NCBI GenBank assembly: GCA_015059905.1
Contig: SUZN01000003.1
Span: 124,001 to 188,000, forward strand
Reading direction: 5' to 3'
From: Rikenellaceae bacterium
GTDB lineage: Bacteria > Bacteroidota > Bacteroidia > Bacteroidales > Rikenellaceae
Length of the DNA: 64,000 nucleotides
The position numbers and the translations under genes were made by a program. Shown in pieces: positions 1-8,928 of the stretch. Positions within the stretch are counted from its first letter, which is position 1. Every line of letters starts with the position of its first letter. The notes under the pieces were generated by a model. That model had not been told where the DNA came from. It saw nothing but the letters and a program-made list of their open reading frames with translations, and searched no databases.

Positions 1-672
1 CTCTTTATTGCCGAGGGCGACAAACTCATCTCGGAGATAATTGCTTCGGGGCTGAAGGTGCGTAACATATATGCGCTGGAGGGTCACCTCACGGGTAGCG
101 CCGAGGTGGTGACGGCAAAGGAGATGGAGCGCATTTCGCAGCTCAAAACAGCCTCGTCGTCGCTGGCTGTGGTGGAGCAGCCTCGTCACAAAACGCCCAC
201 CGCAGCGCCATCCAGCGCCCTCTGTATAGCATTGGACGGGGTACAGAATCCAGGCAACCTCGGCACAATCATCCGCCTTGCCGACTGGTTTGGGGTGGAG
301 GATATTTTCTGCTCGCAGGATACAGCCGACTGCTTCAATCCCAAGGTTGTGCAGGCTACGATGGGAGCCATTCTGCGCGTGAGGGTACACTATCTGCCAT
401 TGGCTGATTTTCTCGCCCGCACAGCCGCCGCAGGCACACCCGTTTACGGCACGATGCTCGACGGAGAGAATATCTACTCCACCGACCTTACTCCAAACGG
501 TGTTATCGTGATGGGCAACGAGGGCAAAGGCGTGAGTGCCGAGTGCGCCAAGAGTTTTTCGCACAAACTACTCATACCATCCTATCCTCCAGAGCGTCAA
601 GGCTCCGAATCGCTCAACGTGGCTATGGCGACAGGCATTGTATGTGCCGAGTTCAGACGACGTAAATTATAA
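1..672 (+). CDS. TrmH/SpoU-family RNA methyltransferase, 5'-truncated by window edge
   Basis: Frame 1 is open from base 1 and reads LFIAEGDKLISEII before the first possible start (GTG at 58). That is the usual N-terminal substrate-binding segment of this family, so the gene begins upstream of the window and 223 residues are visible. The SPOUT methyltransferase core follows: motif 1 NPGNLGTIIRLADWFG, motif 2 GNEGKGVS, and motif 3 with SESLNVAMA near the C-terminus, which together form the knotted SAM pocket. The family 2'-O-methylates ribose in tRNA or rRNA; the substrate cannot be told from sequence. A small oddity is the segment IPSYPPERQG ahead of SESLN, slightly longer than in typical members. 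The next gene starts 29 bp downstream on the same strand. Confidence 0.9.
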   Translation, partial: LFIAEGDKLISEIIASGLKVRNIYALEGHLTGSAEVVTAKEMERISQLKTASSSLAVVEQPRHKTPTAAPSSALCIALDGVQNPGNLGTIIRLADWFGVEDIFCSQDTADCFNPKVVQATMGAILRVRVHYLPLADFLARTAAAGTPVYGTMLDGENIYSTDLTPNGVIVMGNEGKGVSAECAKSFSHKLLIPSYPPERQGSESLNVAMATGIVCAEFRRRKL

Positions 673-701
673 CTATCAACCCTAAAACAATATGAAAAAC
701 A

Positions 702-1631
702 ATGAAGAAAATCCTTCTCTTCGCAGCGTTTATCTGCTGCCTGATGACATCGTGCAAAGAGCCCGAGGTCTATCTCTTCTCTTACTTTAAGGGTAACGGC
801 GAAGATGGCTTGCATCTGGCTTACAGCTATGATGGTCTAAAGTGGGAGACACTCAAAAATGACAAGTCATTCCTCACACCCCAACTCGGCAAGGACAAGT
901 TGATGCGCGACCCAAGCATCACAAGAGATGACGAAGGCACCTACCATATGGTCTGGACAACAGGCTGGTGGGACCAGGGCATTGGCTACGCCTCGTCAAA
1001 AGACCTTGTGAATTGGTCGGAGCAAAAGAATATCCCAGTAATGGCAAAATTCCCAGGCACAAAGAACAGCTGGGCACCAGAACTCTTTTACGACAGGAAG
1101 GATAAGACATTCTACATTTTCTGGTCATCGACCGTTCCAGGGGCATTTCCCGAGATTGCAACAGCAAAAAACGAGGCGGGGTTGAACCATCGCCAATACT
1201 ACATCACAACTAAGGATTTCAAGTCATTCAGCGAGACAAAGCTCTTCTTCGAGCCAGGTTTCTCGGTCATCGACGGTACGATTTTCCATAAGGGTGGCAC
1301 ATACTATCTCTTCGTAAAGAATGAGAACTCGATGCCTGCCGAGAAGAACATACGCGTAACAAAGCACACTGCACCCTACGGCTTTCCAACCGATGTTTCA
1401 CCTGCCATAACAGGCGACTATTGGTGCGAAGGCGCTTCTCCGCTTGAGGTCGGAGAGTATGTATATCTCTATTTTGACAAGTATATGGAGGGTAAATATG
1501 GCGCAATACGCTCTTCGGATATGGAGAATTGGGAGGATGTTTCCGACTCGATTTCATTCCCCAAAGGCACTCGCCACGGCACAGCCTTCAAGGCGCCACA
1601 ATCGTTATTGGAGGAGTTGCTGAAGCTCTAA
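702..1631 (+). CDS. GH43-family glycosidase lipoprotein
   Basis: A 309-residue protein with a type II signal peptide (lipobox LMTSC, Cys18), so probably anchored to the outer membrane or surface. The rest fits a single five-bladed GH43 catalytic domain: RDPSI gives a likely catalytic base Asp70, SWAPELFYD is the typical second-blade motif, VIDGTIF places the pKa-modulating Asp191, and WCEGASPL places the general acid Glu243. GH43 enzymes are inverting alpha-L-arabinofuranosidases, beta-xylosidases or exo-galactanases; the specificity is not readable. There is no accessory carbohydrate-binding domain and no SusC/SusD pair nearby. A terminator follows at 1654. Confidence 0.85.
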   Translation: MKKILLFAAFICCLMTSCKEPEVYLFSYFKGNGEDGLHLAYSYDGLKWETLKNDKSFLTPQLGKDKLMRDPSITRDDEGTYHMVWTTGWWDQGIGYASSKDLVNWSEQKNIPVMAKFPGTKNSWAPELFYDRKDKTFYIFWSSTVPGAFPEIATAKNEAGLNHRQYYITTKDFKSFSETKLFFEPGFSVIDGTIFHKGGTYYLFVKNENSMPAEKNIRVTKHTAPYGFPTDVSPAITGDYWCEGASPLEVGEYVYLYFDKYMEGKYGAIRSSDMENWEDVSDSISFPKGTRHGTAFKAPQSLLEELLKL

Positions 1632-1653
1632 AAAACATATTTTTTCTCAACAG

Positions 1654-1688
1654 GAGGTTGTCTAATCTCACATTAGGCAACCTCTTTT
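1654..1688 (+). terminator. Rho-independent terminator after the GH43 gene
   Basis: Inverted repeat GAGGTTGtCTAAT / ATTAGgCAACCTC with a 5-nt loop, followed by TTTT. It sits 22 bp after the GH43 stop codon and before the pdxA promoter. Confidence 0.8.
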
Positions 1689-1742
1689 GCATAATTTTTA
1701 TTCGTTAGCGCTTCAAGAAAGCTAATAATTGAAAATTATTAG

Positions 1743-1750
1743 TATATTTG
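1743..1750 (+). promoter_or_regulatory. pdxA promoter, -7 element TATATTTG
   Basis: Matches the Bacteroidetes -7 consensus TAnnTTTG. Transcription should begin about 6-8 nt later, past the in-frame TTG at 1755, which supports ATG 1773 as the pdxA start. Confidence 0.7.
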
Positions 1751-1772
1751 CGAGTTGAAAACGATTGAATTT

Positions 1773-2864
1773 ATGTCAGATAACAGACTCAAAATAGGAA
1801 TTACGCAGGGTGACACCAACGGAATTGGCTGGGAGGTGATACTCCGCACCCTCGCAGATAGTCGCATCACCGAGCTCTTTACCCCTGTGGTGTATGGCTC
1901 GCAGCAGGCGGCAAAGTTTTACACCGAGACCCTCGACAAGGAGGAGGGCACGGTGCAGTTCAACGTCGTGGCATCAGCCCAGGAGGCACGCTATGGTAAG
2001 ATAAACCTTGTGGTGTGCGGCGACGTGAAGCCACAGCCAGGTGTAGCCTCAAAGGAGGCGGGCAAGGCTGCTGTGGAGGCATTGCAGAGAGCCATCGAGG
2101 ATTTGAAGGAGGGCGACATTGACGCTATGGTGACAGCCCCTATAACCAAAGAGACAGCACAGAGCGAGGAGTTCCAGTTCACAGGTCACACCGAGTTTAT
2201 GGCGGCACACCTTGAGGGCGAGCCGATGATGATTATGTGCAGCGAACGTCTGCGTGTAGGTCTGGTTACAATCCACATCCCCGTAGCGGAGGTTAGCCAA
2301 AGCATAACCAAGGAGAAGATTATCGCTGCGCTCAACACTCTGCGCTCAACACTCAAGCAGGACTTCGGTATCGTCGAGCCACGCATTGCAGTCCTCTCGC
2401 TCAACCCACACGCTGGCGAGGGCGGTATGCTCGGCTCTGAGGAGCAGGAGATTATCAAGCCAGCTATCGAGGAGGCGTTCCAGGAGGGTACACTCGCCTT
2501 TGGACCATTCCCTGCCGATGGCTTGTTCGCAACGGGCGGCTATGCGAAGTACGATGCAGTGCTTGCTATGTACCACGACCAGGGCTTGACTCCATTCAAG
2601 ACGCTCTCTCCCGACGGTGTAAACTTCACCGCAGGTCTCAGCGAGGTACGCACCTCACCCGACCATGGCACAGCCTACGACATCGCAGGCAAGGGTATCG
2701 CCGACCCACAGTCGATGCGTAATGCAATCTATGCGGCTATCGACATCGTTCGTAACCGCCGCGAGTGGGAGCAGTGGAACCGCAACCCATTGCAGCACTT
2801 CGAGCGCGAGAAGGGTCGCGACGTATCGGTTAAGGATTTGAAGTTGCCAGATGTAGAAGAGTAA
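1773..2864 (+). CDS. pdxA: 4-hydroxythreonine-4-phosphate dehydrogenase
   Basis: A 363-residue PdxA, normal family length. The enzyme oxidises 4-phosphohydroxy-L-threonine in the DXP-dependent branch of pyridoxal phosphate synthesis. Family signatures are clear: the N-terminal GDTNGIGWEV motif, the MVTAPITKE segment, FTGHTEF, SLNPHAGEGG, and the metal-binding histidine region MYHDQGLTPFK near the C-terminus. I chose ATG 1773 rather than the in-frame TTG at 1755 because a good -7 element ends at 1750 and the protein then starts MSDNRLKIGITQGD as in homologues. A small membrane-protein gene follows after 12 bp and is likely co-transcribed. PdxJ, the usual partner, is not in the window. Confidence 0.95.
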   Translation: MSDNRLKIGITQGDTNGIGWEVILRTLADSRITELFTPVVYGSQQAAKFYTETLDKEEGTVQFNVVASAQEARYGKINLVVCGDVKPQPGVASKEAGKAAVEALQRAIEDLKEGDIDAMVTAPITKETAQSEEFQFTGHTEFMAAHLEGEPMMIMCSERLRVGLVTIHIPVAEVSQSITKEKIIAALNTLRSTLKQDFGIVEPRIAVLSLNPHAGEGGMLGSEEQEIIKPAIEEAFQEGTLAFGPFPADGLFATGGYAKYDAVLAMYHDQGLTPFKTLSPDGVNFTAGLSEVRTSPDHGTAYDIAGKGIADPQSMRNAIYAAIDIVRNRREWEQWNRNPLQHFEREKGRDVSVKDLKLPDVEE

Positions 2865-2876
2865 AATTTTGGCGTT

Positions 2877-3104
2877 ATGATAGACGGAGGAGGATACAAA
2901 AATTCACGCGGCAATATGCTGCTGGGCGTTGCGGTAGCAATACTGTCAATCGTCGGACTGGGTACAAACGTGTACAAATACAACACGGGCGAAAATGTAG
3001 AGTGGTTCTCAATTGTTTCGGAGCTTGCTATGTTCGCCGCAGCAATGTACTTTATCATCTCCTACTTCCGCAACCGCAAGGATGAGAAAAAGGATGAGAA
3101 GTAA
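2877..3104 (+). CDS. Small two-helix membrane protein of unknown function
   Basis: A 75-residue protein that I do not recognise. After a short polar, glycine-rich start there is one hydrophobic helix (about residues 14-33, MLLGVAVAILSIVGLG) and a second (about 44-63, ELAMFAAAMYFIISYF), ending in a charged tail rich in Lys, Asp and Glu. It lies 12 bp after pdxA and 48 bp before the GH127 gene, so it probably rides on the pdxA transcript. Codon use resembles its neighbours, which argues for a real gene. Confidence 0.6.
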   Translation: MIDGGGYKNSRGNMLLGVAVAILSIVGLGTNVYKYNTGENVEWFSIVSELAMFAAAMYFIISYFRNRKDEKKDEK

Positions 3105-3152
3105 GCGTCAAGCCTCTCTGCATTAAAACAACAACCAAACGAGATACCACCT

Positions 3153-5129
3153 ATGCGACAGAAAACAATTTTTATACTTTTGATTTGCAGTATCTGCTTC
3201 TGCATATCAGCATTTGCTCAAGACCTTATTGTGTGCGAGCCTGAGCACAAGCCCGCACGTGAATTGTTTGACTTGAAGGATGTACGCATCACAAACCCAC
3301 AGATGCTCAACCTTCAAACTCTCAACAACGAATACCTTATTTCGCTGGAGGTGGACCGTCTGCTGGCATGGTTTCGCAAGGAGGCAGGACTCTCGCAGAA
3401 TGGTTATGAGCCATACCCTTATTGGGAGTCTGAAAATCTTTTTGGTGGAGGTCCTTTGTCGGGACACATTATGGGCTTTTGGCTTTCATCAATGACAATG
3501 TCGTATAAATCGACAGGCGACGAGCGTATTCTTCCCAAGATTTTGTACGCTCTGATGGGTCTGCGCGAGTGTCAGGAGGCTGACGGCGAGGGCTTTATTG
3601 GTGCGCAGCCAAACGTAAAGGCTCTCTTTGACGAGGTAAGAAAGGGTGATTTCAGAACCACAAATCCTCTTATCATCCCAACAAATCTACCAAAGGGCTC
3701 TAAAGCTATGCAGTTGTGGGAGCCTGTATATATCATGAACAAGGTGATGCTGGGCTTATTTGACGTATATTGCGAATTCAAGCTCCCATTGGCAAAGACT
3801 ATTTTGGTGGATTTGGCCGATTGGTTTGGTAAGACCATCATTGACAAGCTCGACCACGAGCAGATGCAGCGTCTGCTGGTGTGTGAGCACGGAAGTATCA
3901 ACGAGTCATTCATCGATGTATATTCAATCACAGGCGAGAAGCGTTTCCTTGATTGGGCAAACCGCCTCAACGATGAGGATATGTGGGTACCAGCAAAGGA
4001 TGGCAAGGATGTACTGCACGGCTGGCACGCAAATACACAGATTCCTAAGTTCACAGGCTTTGAGCGAATATATACATACACTGGCAACGAGGATTTCTCA
4101 CGTGCTGCACGTTTCTTCTGGCAGATTGTAACCGAAAAGCACACCTGGGCAAACGGAGGAAACTCTACGGGCGAGCATTTCTTCCCTATCGACCAGTTTG
4201 AGAAAAAGATTCCAAACTTCGGTGGACCAGAGTCTTGCAACTCGGTAAATATGATGCGCCTTACCGAGGCTATCTACCAGAACGATGGCGAGATGAAGTA
4301 CATTGATTACTACGAGCGCATACTTCTCAATCAGATTCTTGCCAACTTCGACCCCGAGCAGGGTATGTGCGTGTATTACACTCCTATGCGTCCCGCTCAC
4401 TACAAGGTTTATGGCACAAAGTACGACAGCTTCTGGTGCTGCACAGGTACAGGTATGCAAGCCCCAGCCAAGCTCGGCAAGATGATTTATGCCAAGGCAG
4501 AGGATGCTGTGTATGTGAACATGTACATTGCATCCAACCTGAATTGGAAGGAGAAGGGTCTGATGTTGAGCCAAAAGACCTCTTTCCCTGTTGAGAACAC
4601 ATCTACCATCACCATTGACTGCAAGAAGTCAAAGAAGGCTACCATCGCCCTGCGTCACCCTTGGTGGAGCAAGGAGGTTACTGTCAAGGTAAACGGCAAG
4701 CAGGTAACGGCAGAGGAGAAGGATGGCTACATCCTTATCAACCGAAAGTGGAAGAAGAGTGACGAGATTACGGTTACTTTGCAGCCCGAGCTCCGCTACG
4801 AGGTTGTTCCAGGAGGCAAATACTACCACGCATATTTCTATGGTCCTGTATTGCTGGGCACACGTATCGCCGATCCAGATCTGAAGAAGGAGGATTGCCG
4901 TCTGGCACGCCGTACGGTCGGTGGCAAGCGAGTACCTATGGAGTGGGCACCAGAGATTACCTCTTCGCCCGAGGCTCTTATCTCGGCGATGAAGCGTGAC
5001 GACAAGGATGGCGTGTTGCGTTTTTATGTTCCCGCCACACACTCTACGAAGGAGTTTTGGTTGGAGCCATATAACAACATTCACTTCTCGCGTTATGCGA
5101 TGTATTTCCATAACAAGAGTGTGAAATAG
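3153..5129 (+). CDS. GH127 (DUF1680) beta-L-arabinofuranosidase-type enzyme
   Basis: A 658-residue secreted protein with a cleavable signal peptide (ISAFAQ, cleavage near residue 22). It belongs to GH127, (alpha/alpha)6-barrel enzymes that use a cysteine nucleophile next to a structural zinc. The cysteine set is visible: PESCNS gives Glu360 and Cys362, and FWCCTGTG gives Cys429-Cys430, matching the order Glu-Cys ... Cys-Cys known from HypBA1. C-terminal beta-sandwich domains follow (about residue 470 onward). Characterised members release beta-L-arabinofuranose from plant glycoproteins or pectic side chains; related families act on other sugars, so the substrate is inferred. No arabinan utilisation locus surrounds it: thrS starts 115 bp downstream. 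Confidence 0.88.
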   Translation: MRQKTIFILLICSICFCISAFAQDLIVCEPEHKPARELFDLKDVRITNPQMLNLQTLNNEYLISLEVDRLLAWFRKEAGLSQNGYEPYPYWESENLFGGGPLSGHIMGFWLSSMTMSYKSTGDERILPKILYALMGLRECQEADGEGFIGAQPNVKALFDEVRKGDFRTTNPLIIPTNLPKGSKAMQLWEPVYIMNKVMLGLFDVYCEFKLPLAKTILVDLADWFGKTIIDKLDHEQMQRLLVCEHGSINESFIDVYSITGEKRFLDWANRLNDEDMWVPAKDGKDVLHGWHANTQIPKFTGFERIYTYTGNEDFSRAARFFWQIVTEKHTWANGGNSTGEHFFPIDQFEKKIPNFGGPESCNSVNMMRLTEAIYQNDGEMKYIDYYERILLNQILANFDPEQGMCVYYTPMRPAHYKVYGTKYDSFWCCTGTGMQAPAKLGKMIYAKAEDAVYVNMYIASNLNWKEKGLMLSQKTSFPVENTSTITIDCKKSKKATIALRHPWWSKEVTVKVNGKQVTAEEKDGYILINRKWKKSDEITVTLQPELRYEVVPGGKYYHAYFYGPVLLGTRIADPDLKKEDCRLARRTVGGKRVPMEWAPEITSSPEALISAMKRDDKDGVLRFYVPATHSTKEFWLEPYNNIHFSRYAMYFHNKSVK

Positions 5130-5244
5130 GCAAAAAAGAGAATAATTTTGAATTTAAATGTATAACCGAGTCGAAAGATGTATTCCGTCTCGTAATTGTG
5201 GAAGCGTCGGAAGACTCAAAACATAAACTAATATTAAACACACT

Positions 5245-7191
5245 ATGATTAAAATCACTTTTCCCGATGGCAACGTGAAGGAGTTTGCCAAAGGGACAAC
5301 TGCTTACCAGGTTGCAGAGAGTATCAGCCCTCGTTTAGCTGCCGACTGTCTGGCTGCTTCGGTAAACGGCGCTACTGTCGATATGACACGCGCCATCGAC
5401 GAGGATGCAACAATTAAGTTTTACAAGTGGGATGATGCCGAGGGCAAGCACGCCTTCTGGCACACATCATCACACCTCCTGGCAGAGGCTTTGCAGAGTC
5501 TTTATCCAGGTATTAAATTCGGTATCGGTCCCGCTATCGACAACGGTTTCTACTACGACGTAGATTCTCCAACACCAATCACCGAGGGCGACCTCGACAC
5601 TATCGAGAAGAAGATGCAGGAGCTGGCTCGTCAGAAGGAGGAGCTTGTACGTACAGAGGTATCAAAGGAGGAGGCGCTGAAGACCTTTACCGAGAAGGGC
5701 GACCAATATAAGGTGGAGCTTATCCAGGATCTGGAGGATGGCACCATCTCATTCTACACAAACGGCTCATTTACCGACCTTTGTCGTGGTCCACACATCC
5801 CTAACACAGGCGTTATCAAGGCTGTGAAGCTCACATCTGTGGCAGGTGCTTACTGGCGCGGTAATGAGAAGAACAAGATGCTTACACGTATCTACGGTAT
5901 CTCATTCCCAAAGAAGTCTATGCTCGACGAGTACCTGGCAATGATTGAGGAGGCGAAGAAGCGCGACCACCGTAAGTTGGGTAAGGATTTGGAGCTCTTT
6001 ATGTTCTCACAGCGTGTAGGTCAGGGCTTGCCTATGTGGTTGCCAAAGGGTGCCGAGCTGCGTGACCGTCTGGAGCGTTTCCTGCGCCAGATTCAGAAGG
6101 ACTACGGCTACCAGCAGGTAATCACCCCACATATCGGTAACAAGGATTTGTATGTGACATCTGGTCACTACGCAAAGTATGGCAAGGACTCGTTCCAGCC
6201 TATCCACACTCCATTCGAGGGCGAGGAGTATCTGTTGAAGCCAATGAACTGCCCTCACCACTGCGAGATTTACCGTTCAAAGCCACGCTCTTACAAGGAT
6301 TTGCCTGTTCGTCTGGCGGAGTTCGGTACAGTATATCGTTACGAGCAGTCGGGCGAGTTGCACGGCTTGACACGTGTACGTAGCTTTACACAGGACGATG
6401 CTCACCTCTTCGTACGTCCCGACCAGCTGTTGGAGGAGTTCGAGAAGGTTATCGACATCGTGCTCTACATCTTCCGCACGCTGAAGTTCGACAACTATAC
6501 AGCGCAGATTTCGTTGCGTGACCCTAACAACACCGAGAAGTACATCGGCTCTGACGAGAACTGGGAGAAGGCAGAGGGTGCCATCATCCAGGCTTGTAAG
6601 GAGAAGGGCTTGAACACAACAGTGGAGCTCGGCGAGGCTGCATTCTACGGTCCAAAGCTCGACTTTATGGTGAAGGATGCACTTGGCAGAAGCTGGCAGT
6701 TGGGTACTATCCAGGTAGACTACAACCTCCCAGAGCGTTTCGACCTCACTTACAAGGGCAACGATGACAAGCTCCACCGCCCAATTATGATTCACCGTGC
6801 GCCATTTGGCTCTATGGAGCGTTTCGTGGCAGTATTGTTGGAGCATACTGCTGGTAAGTTCCCATTGTGGCTCACTCCAGACCAGGCTGTCATCCTGCCT
6901 ATCTCGGAGAAGTTCAACGACTACGCCAACGAGGTTGCCAAGACTTTGGCGCGTGCCGACGTGCGTGTTCAGGTGGATGAGCGTAACGAGAAGATTGGTC
7001 GTAAGATTCGCGACAACGAGCTCAAGCGCATCCCATTCCTTCTGATTGTTGGTGAGAAGGAGGCTCAAGAGGGCAAGGTTTCAGTTCGTGTTCAGGGCGA
7101 GGGCGACAAGGGCGCAATGACCATTGCCGAGTTCGCTGCTCACATCAACTCGCTGGTTGATGCCGAGATTGAGGCTAATAAGATGCACTAA
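5245..7191 (+). CDS. thrS: Threonyl-tRNA synthetase
   Basis: A 648-residue class II synthetase of full length. Domain order: TGS domain (residues 1-62), editing/SAD domain carrying [10 protein letters not shown] with the two motif histidines, class II catalytic core (about 240-540) with motif 2 around [18 protein letters not shown] and motif 3 [14 protein letters not shown], and a C-terminal anticodon-binding domain. It charges tRNA-Thr and clears mischarged Ser-tRNA-Thr. infC follows after 36 bp, the common thrS-infC arrangement. The 115-bp leader shows no obvious -7 element and no T-box. Confidence 0.97.
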   Translation: MIKITFPDGNVKEFAKGTTAYQVAESISPRLAADCLAASVNGATVDMTRAIDEDATIKFYKWDDAEGKHAFWHTSSHLLAEALQSLYPGIKFGIGPAIDNGFYYDVDSPTPITEGDLDTIEKKMQELARQKEELVRTEVSKEEALKTFTEKGDQYKVELIQDLEDGTISFYTNGSFTDLCRGPHIPNTGVIKAVKLTSVAGAYWRGNEKNKMLTRIYGISFPKKSMLDEYLAMIEEAKKRDHRKLGKDLELFMFSQRVGQGLPMWLPKGAELRDRLERFLRQIQKDYGYQQVITPHIGNKDLYVTSGHYAKYGKDSFQPIHTPFEGEEYLLKPMNCPHHCEIYRSKPRSYKDLPVRLAEFGTVYRYEQSGELHGLTRVRSFTQDDAHLFVRPDQLLEEFEKVIDIVLYIFRTLKFDNYTAQISLRDPNNTEKYIGSDENWEKAEGAIIQACKEKGLNTTVELGEAAFYGPKLDFMVKDALGRSWQLGTIQVDYNLPERFDLTYKGNDDKLHRPIMIHRAPFGSMERFVAVLLEHTAGKFPLWLTPDQAVILPISEKFNDYANEVAKTLARADVRVQVDERNEKIGRKIRDNELKRIPFLLIVGEKEAQEGKVSVRVQGEGDKGAMTIAEFAAHINSLVDAEIEANKMH

Positions 7192-7227
7192 TCAACATAG
7201 ACAATAACTAAAGTAAATTTTACCAAT

Positions 7228-7836
7228 TTGGCAATTACACAAAAACCGTTTGCACCACGCCCAATGGGCGGAGCAAACAAGCCTCAGCAACAGCAGGGTA
7301 TGCGAGGCAAACGAGTAGAGAAGGAGAACCCAAACCGCATCAATGAGGAGATTACAGCTCCTATGGTACGTTTGGTCGGCGAGAACGTAGAGCCTAACCT
7401 TGTGGTACCTATCCGTCAGGCGCTGGCTATGGCAGAGGATATGGAGCTCGACCTTATCGAGATTTCGCCCAAGGCAGAGCCACCCGTATGCCGCATCGCC
7501 GACTACCAGAAGTTCCTTTACCAGCAGAAGCGCAAGGCGAAGGAGATTAAGGCAAAGCAGGTGAAGGTAGTGGTTAAGGAGATCCGTTTTGGTCCACAGA
7601 CCGATGACCACGACTACAACTTCAAGCTCAAGCACGCCGAGAACTTCATCAAGGAGGGCGCAAAGGTTAAGGCTTCGGTATTCTTCCGCGGTCGTTCAAT
7701 CGTCTTCAAGGAGCAGGGTGAGATTCTTCTGTTGCGTTTCGCCACCGACCTGGAGGAGATCGCAAAGGTGGAGATGATGCCTAAACTCGATGGCAAGAAG
7801 ATGAATATGATGCTTGCCCCAAAGGGTAAGAAGTAA
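7228..7836 (+). CDS. infC: Translation initiation factor IF-3
   Basis: A 202-residue IF-3: a basic, disordered N-terminal extension of about 40 residues, the N-terminal domain (from [12 protein letters not shown]), the lysine-rich linker helix ([13 protein letters not shown]), and the C-terminal domain with [17 protein letters not shown]-3 binds the 30S subunit and rejects non-canonical start codons. No in-frame ATG lies upstream as far as the TAG at 7198; the likely start is TTG 7228 (M)AITQKPF. The next ATG (7264) would still leave the conserved core intact. A non-ATG start on infC is known in E. coli (AUU, used for autoregulation), so a weak start here may serve the same purpose. The usual downstream genes rpmI and rplT are absent; a terminator follows instead. 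Confidence 0.93.
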   Translation: MAITQKPFAPRPMGGANKPQQQQGMRGKRVEKENPNRINEEITAPMVRLVGENVEPNLVVPIRQALAMAEDMELDLIEISPKAEPPVCRIADYQKFLYQQKRKAKEIKAKQVKVVVKEIRFGPQTDDHDYNFKLKHAENFIKEGAKVKASVFFRGRSIVFKEQGEILLLRFATDLEEIAKVEMMPKLDGKKMNMMLAPKGKK

Positions 7837-7854
7837 ACCTCTTGAGACACATAA

Positions 7855-7900
7855 AAACTCCGATATGGGGGTCGAGAATTCGATTTCCATATCGGAGTTT
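7855..7900 (+). terminator. Hairpin closing the thrS-infC operon
   Basis: Perfect 14-bp arms AAACTCCGATATGG / CCATATCGGAGTTT with an 18-nt loop, 19 bp after infC. The T-rich tail is short (TTTG), so termination strength is uncertain. Confidence 0.6.
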
Positions 7901-7925
7901 GTGTGTAAATTTGGGGCTAACGGGC

Positions 7926-7953
7926 TTGGCTTTAGTTTTTTTTCTTACCTTTG
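7926..7953 (+). promoter_or_regulatory. Promoter of the LuxE-like gene
   Basis: A -33-type TTG (7926-7928) and -7 element TACCTTTG (7946-7953), 17 bp apart. The ATG at 7958 is only 4 nt beyond the -7 element, so the transcript would be leaderless or nearly so. Confidence 0.65.
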
Positions 7954-7957
7954 TAAT

Positions 7958-8923
7958 ATGATTAACTCGGACAAGATAGTTGCGATTGCGAACGAAGAGG
8001 AATTTGCAGAGTGTGCGCTGGAGGTGTTTCACTTCCAGGCGCAACGTTGTGCGCCCTACAAGCAGTATATCGAGCTGCTCGGTATTGATCATAGGCAGAT
8101 AGAGAGCGTAGAGCAGATACCTTTTCTGCCAATTGAGCTGTTCAAGACCCTCGACATCTACTGCGGCGAGGAGCCACCGCAGAAAATCTTCACATCGAGC
8201 AATACGGGCTCGACCGTAGCTTCACGACATATGATGAGTGACTTGAAGATTTACGAGCAGGCATTTTTCTCATCGTTTGAGCAGTTCTATGGCGACGTGC
8301 GCAGCTGGAGCATCTACGGACTTCTGCCCAACTACCTTCAGCGCGAGGGCTCGTCGCTGGTCTATATGGTCGATAGGATGATTGAGCGTAGCGGCACGGG
8401 CGGATTCTATCTTGACGAGTATGAGAAGATGTTAGCCGATATGGCTTCCGACACAAAGCCGAAGATTCTGCTTGGCGTGAGTTATGCGCTGTGGGACTTG
8501 GCGGAGCGCTATGCACCAAAGCTCACCGACACCATCGTTATGGAGACGGGCGGTATGAAGGGTAAGCGCGAGGAGCTGCCCAAGGCGGAGTTTCATAAGA
8601 TACTCACCGAGGCGTTTGGCGTTGAGAAGATTCACTCAGAGTATGGTATGGCGGAACTCACATCGCAGGCATACTCTGCAGGCGATGGCATATTCCGTGC
8701 GCCAGCGTGGATGAAGGTTGTGGTGCGTGACGTGAACAACCCGCTGAAGATACTCCCTGCACCAGCACGCGGAGCGGTGAATATCATCGACCTGATGAAC
8801 TCTTCATCGTGCGCCTTTATCGCAACACAGGATGTGGGTCGAAAGTTTGAGGATGGCTCATTCTCGATTGAGGGCAGATTGTCGGGCGCCGACATCAGAG
8901 GTTGTAACCTTTTAGTACAGTAA
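7958..8923 (+). CDS. LuxE/PaaK-like acyl-protein synthetase family protein
   Basis: A 321-residue member of the LuxE family (adenylate-forming enzymes that activate a carboxylic acid with ATP and pass it to a protein or thiol). Visible signatures: the phosphate-binding SSNTGSTVASRH segment (about residue 80), the ETGGMKGKREE segment, and HSEYGMAELTSQAYS, the counterpart of the EYGxTE adenylation motif of PaaK. The reading frame is open further upstream, but those codons overlap the terminator and promoter, and MINSDKIVAIANEEEF is the natural N-terminus. A CMP-sugar synthetase gene follows after 5 bp, so the two are co-transcribed. The acyl substrate is unknown; a role in decorating surface glycan or lipid is inference from that neighbour. 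Confidence 0.8.
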   Translation: MINSDKIVAIANEEEFAECALEVFHFQAQRCAPYKQYIELLGIDHRQIESVEQIPFLPIELFKTLDIYCGEEPPQKIFTSSNTGSTVASRHMMSDLKIYEQAFFSSFEQFYGDVRSWSIYGLLPNYLQREGSSLVYMVDRMIERSGTGGFYLDEYEKMLADMASDTKPKILLGVSYALWDLAERYAPKLTDTIVMETGGMKGKREELPKAEFHKILTEAFGVEKIHSEYGMAELTSQAYSAGDGIFRAPAWMKVVVRDVNNPLKILPAPARGAVNIIDLMNSSSCAFIATQDVGRKFEDGSFSIEGRLSGADIRGCNLLVQ

Positions 8924-8928
8924 GAGTT

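Noticed and set aside
6277..7068. 263-residue open frame on the minus strand inside thrS
   Set aside because: It is the antisense shadow of a highly conserved synthetase gene, with no promoter and an unnatural amino-acid mix. The same reasoning removed long antisense frames in clpB, glpT and the M60 genes.
7837..7957. Search for rpmI and rplT after infC
   Set aside because: No frame encodes L35 or L20; the interval holds a hairpin and the next promoter.
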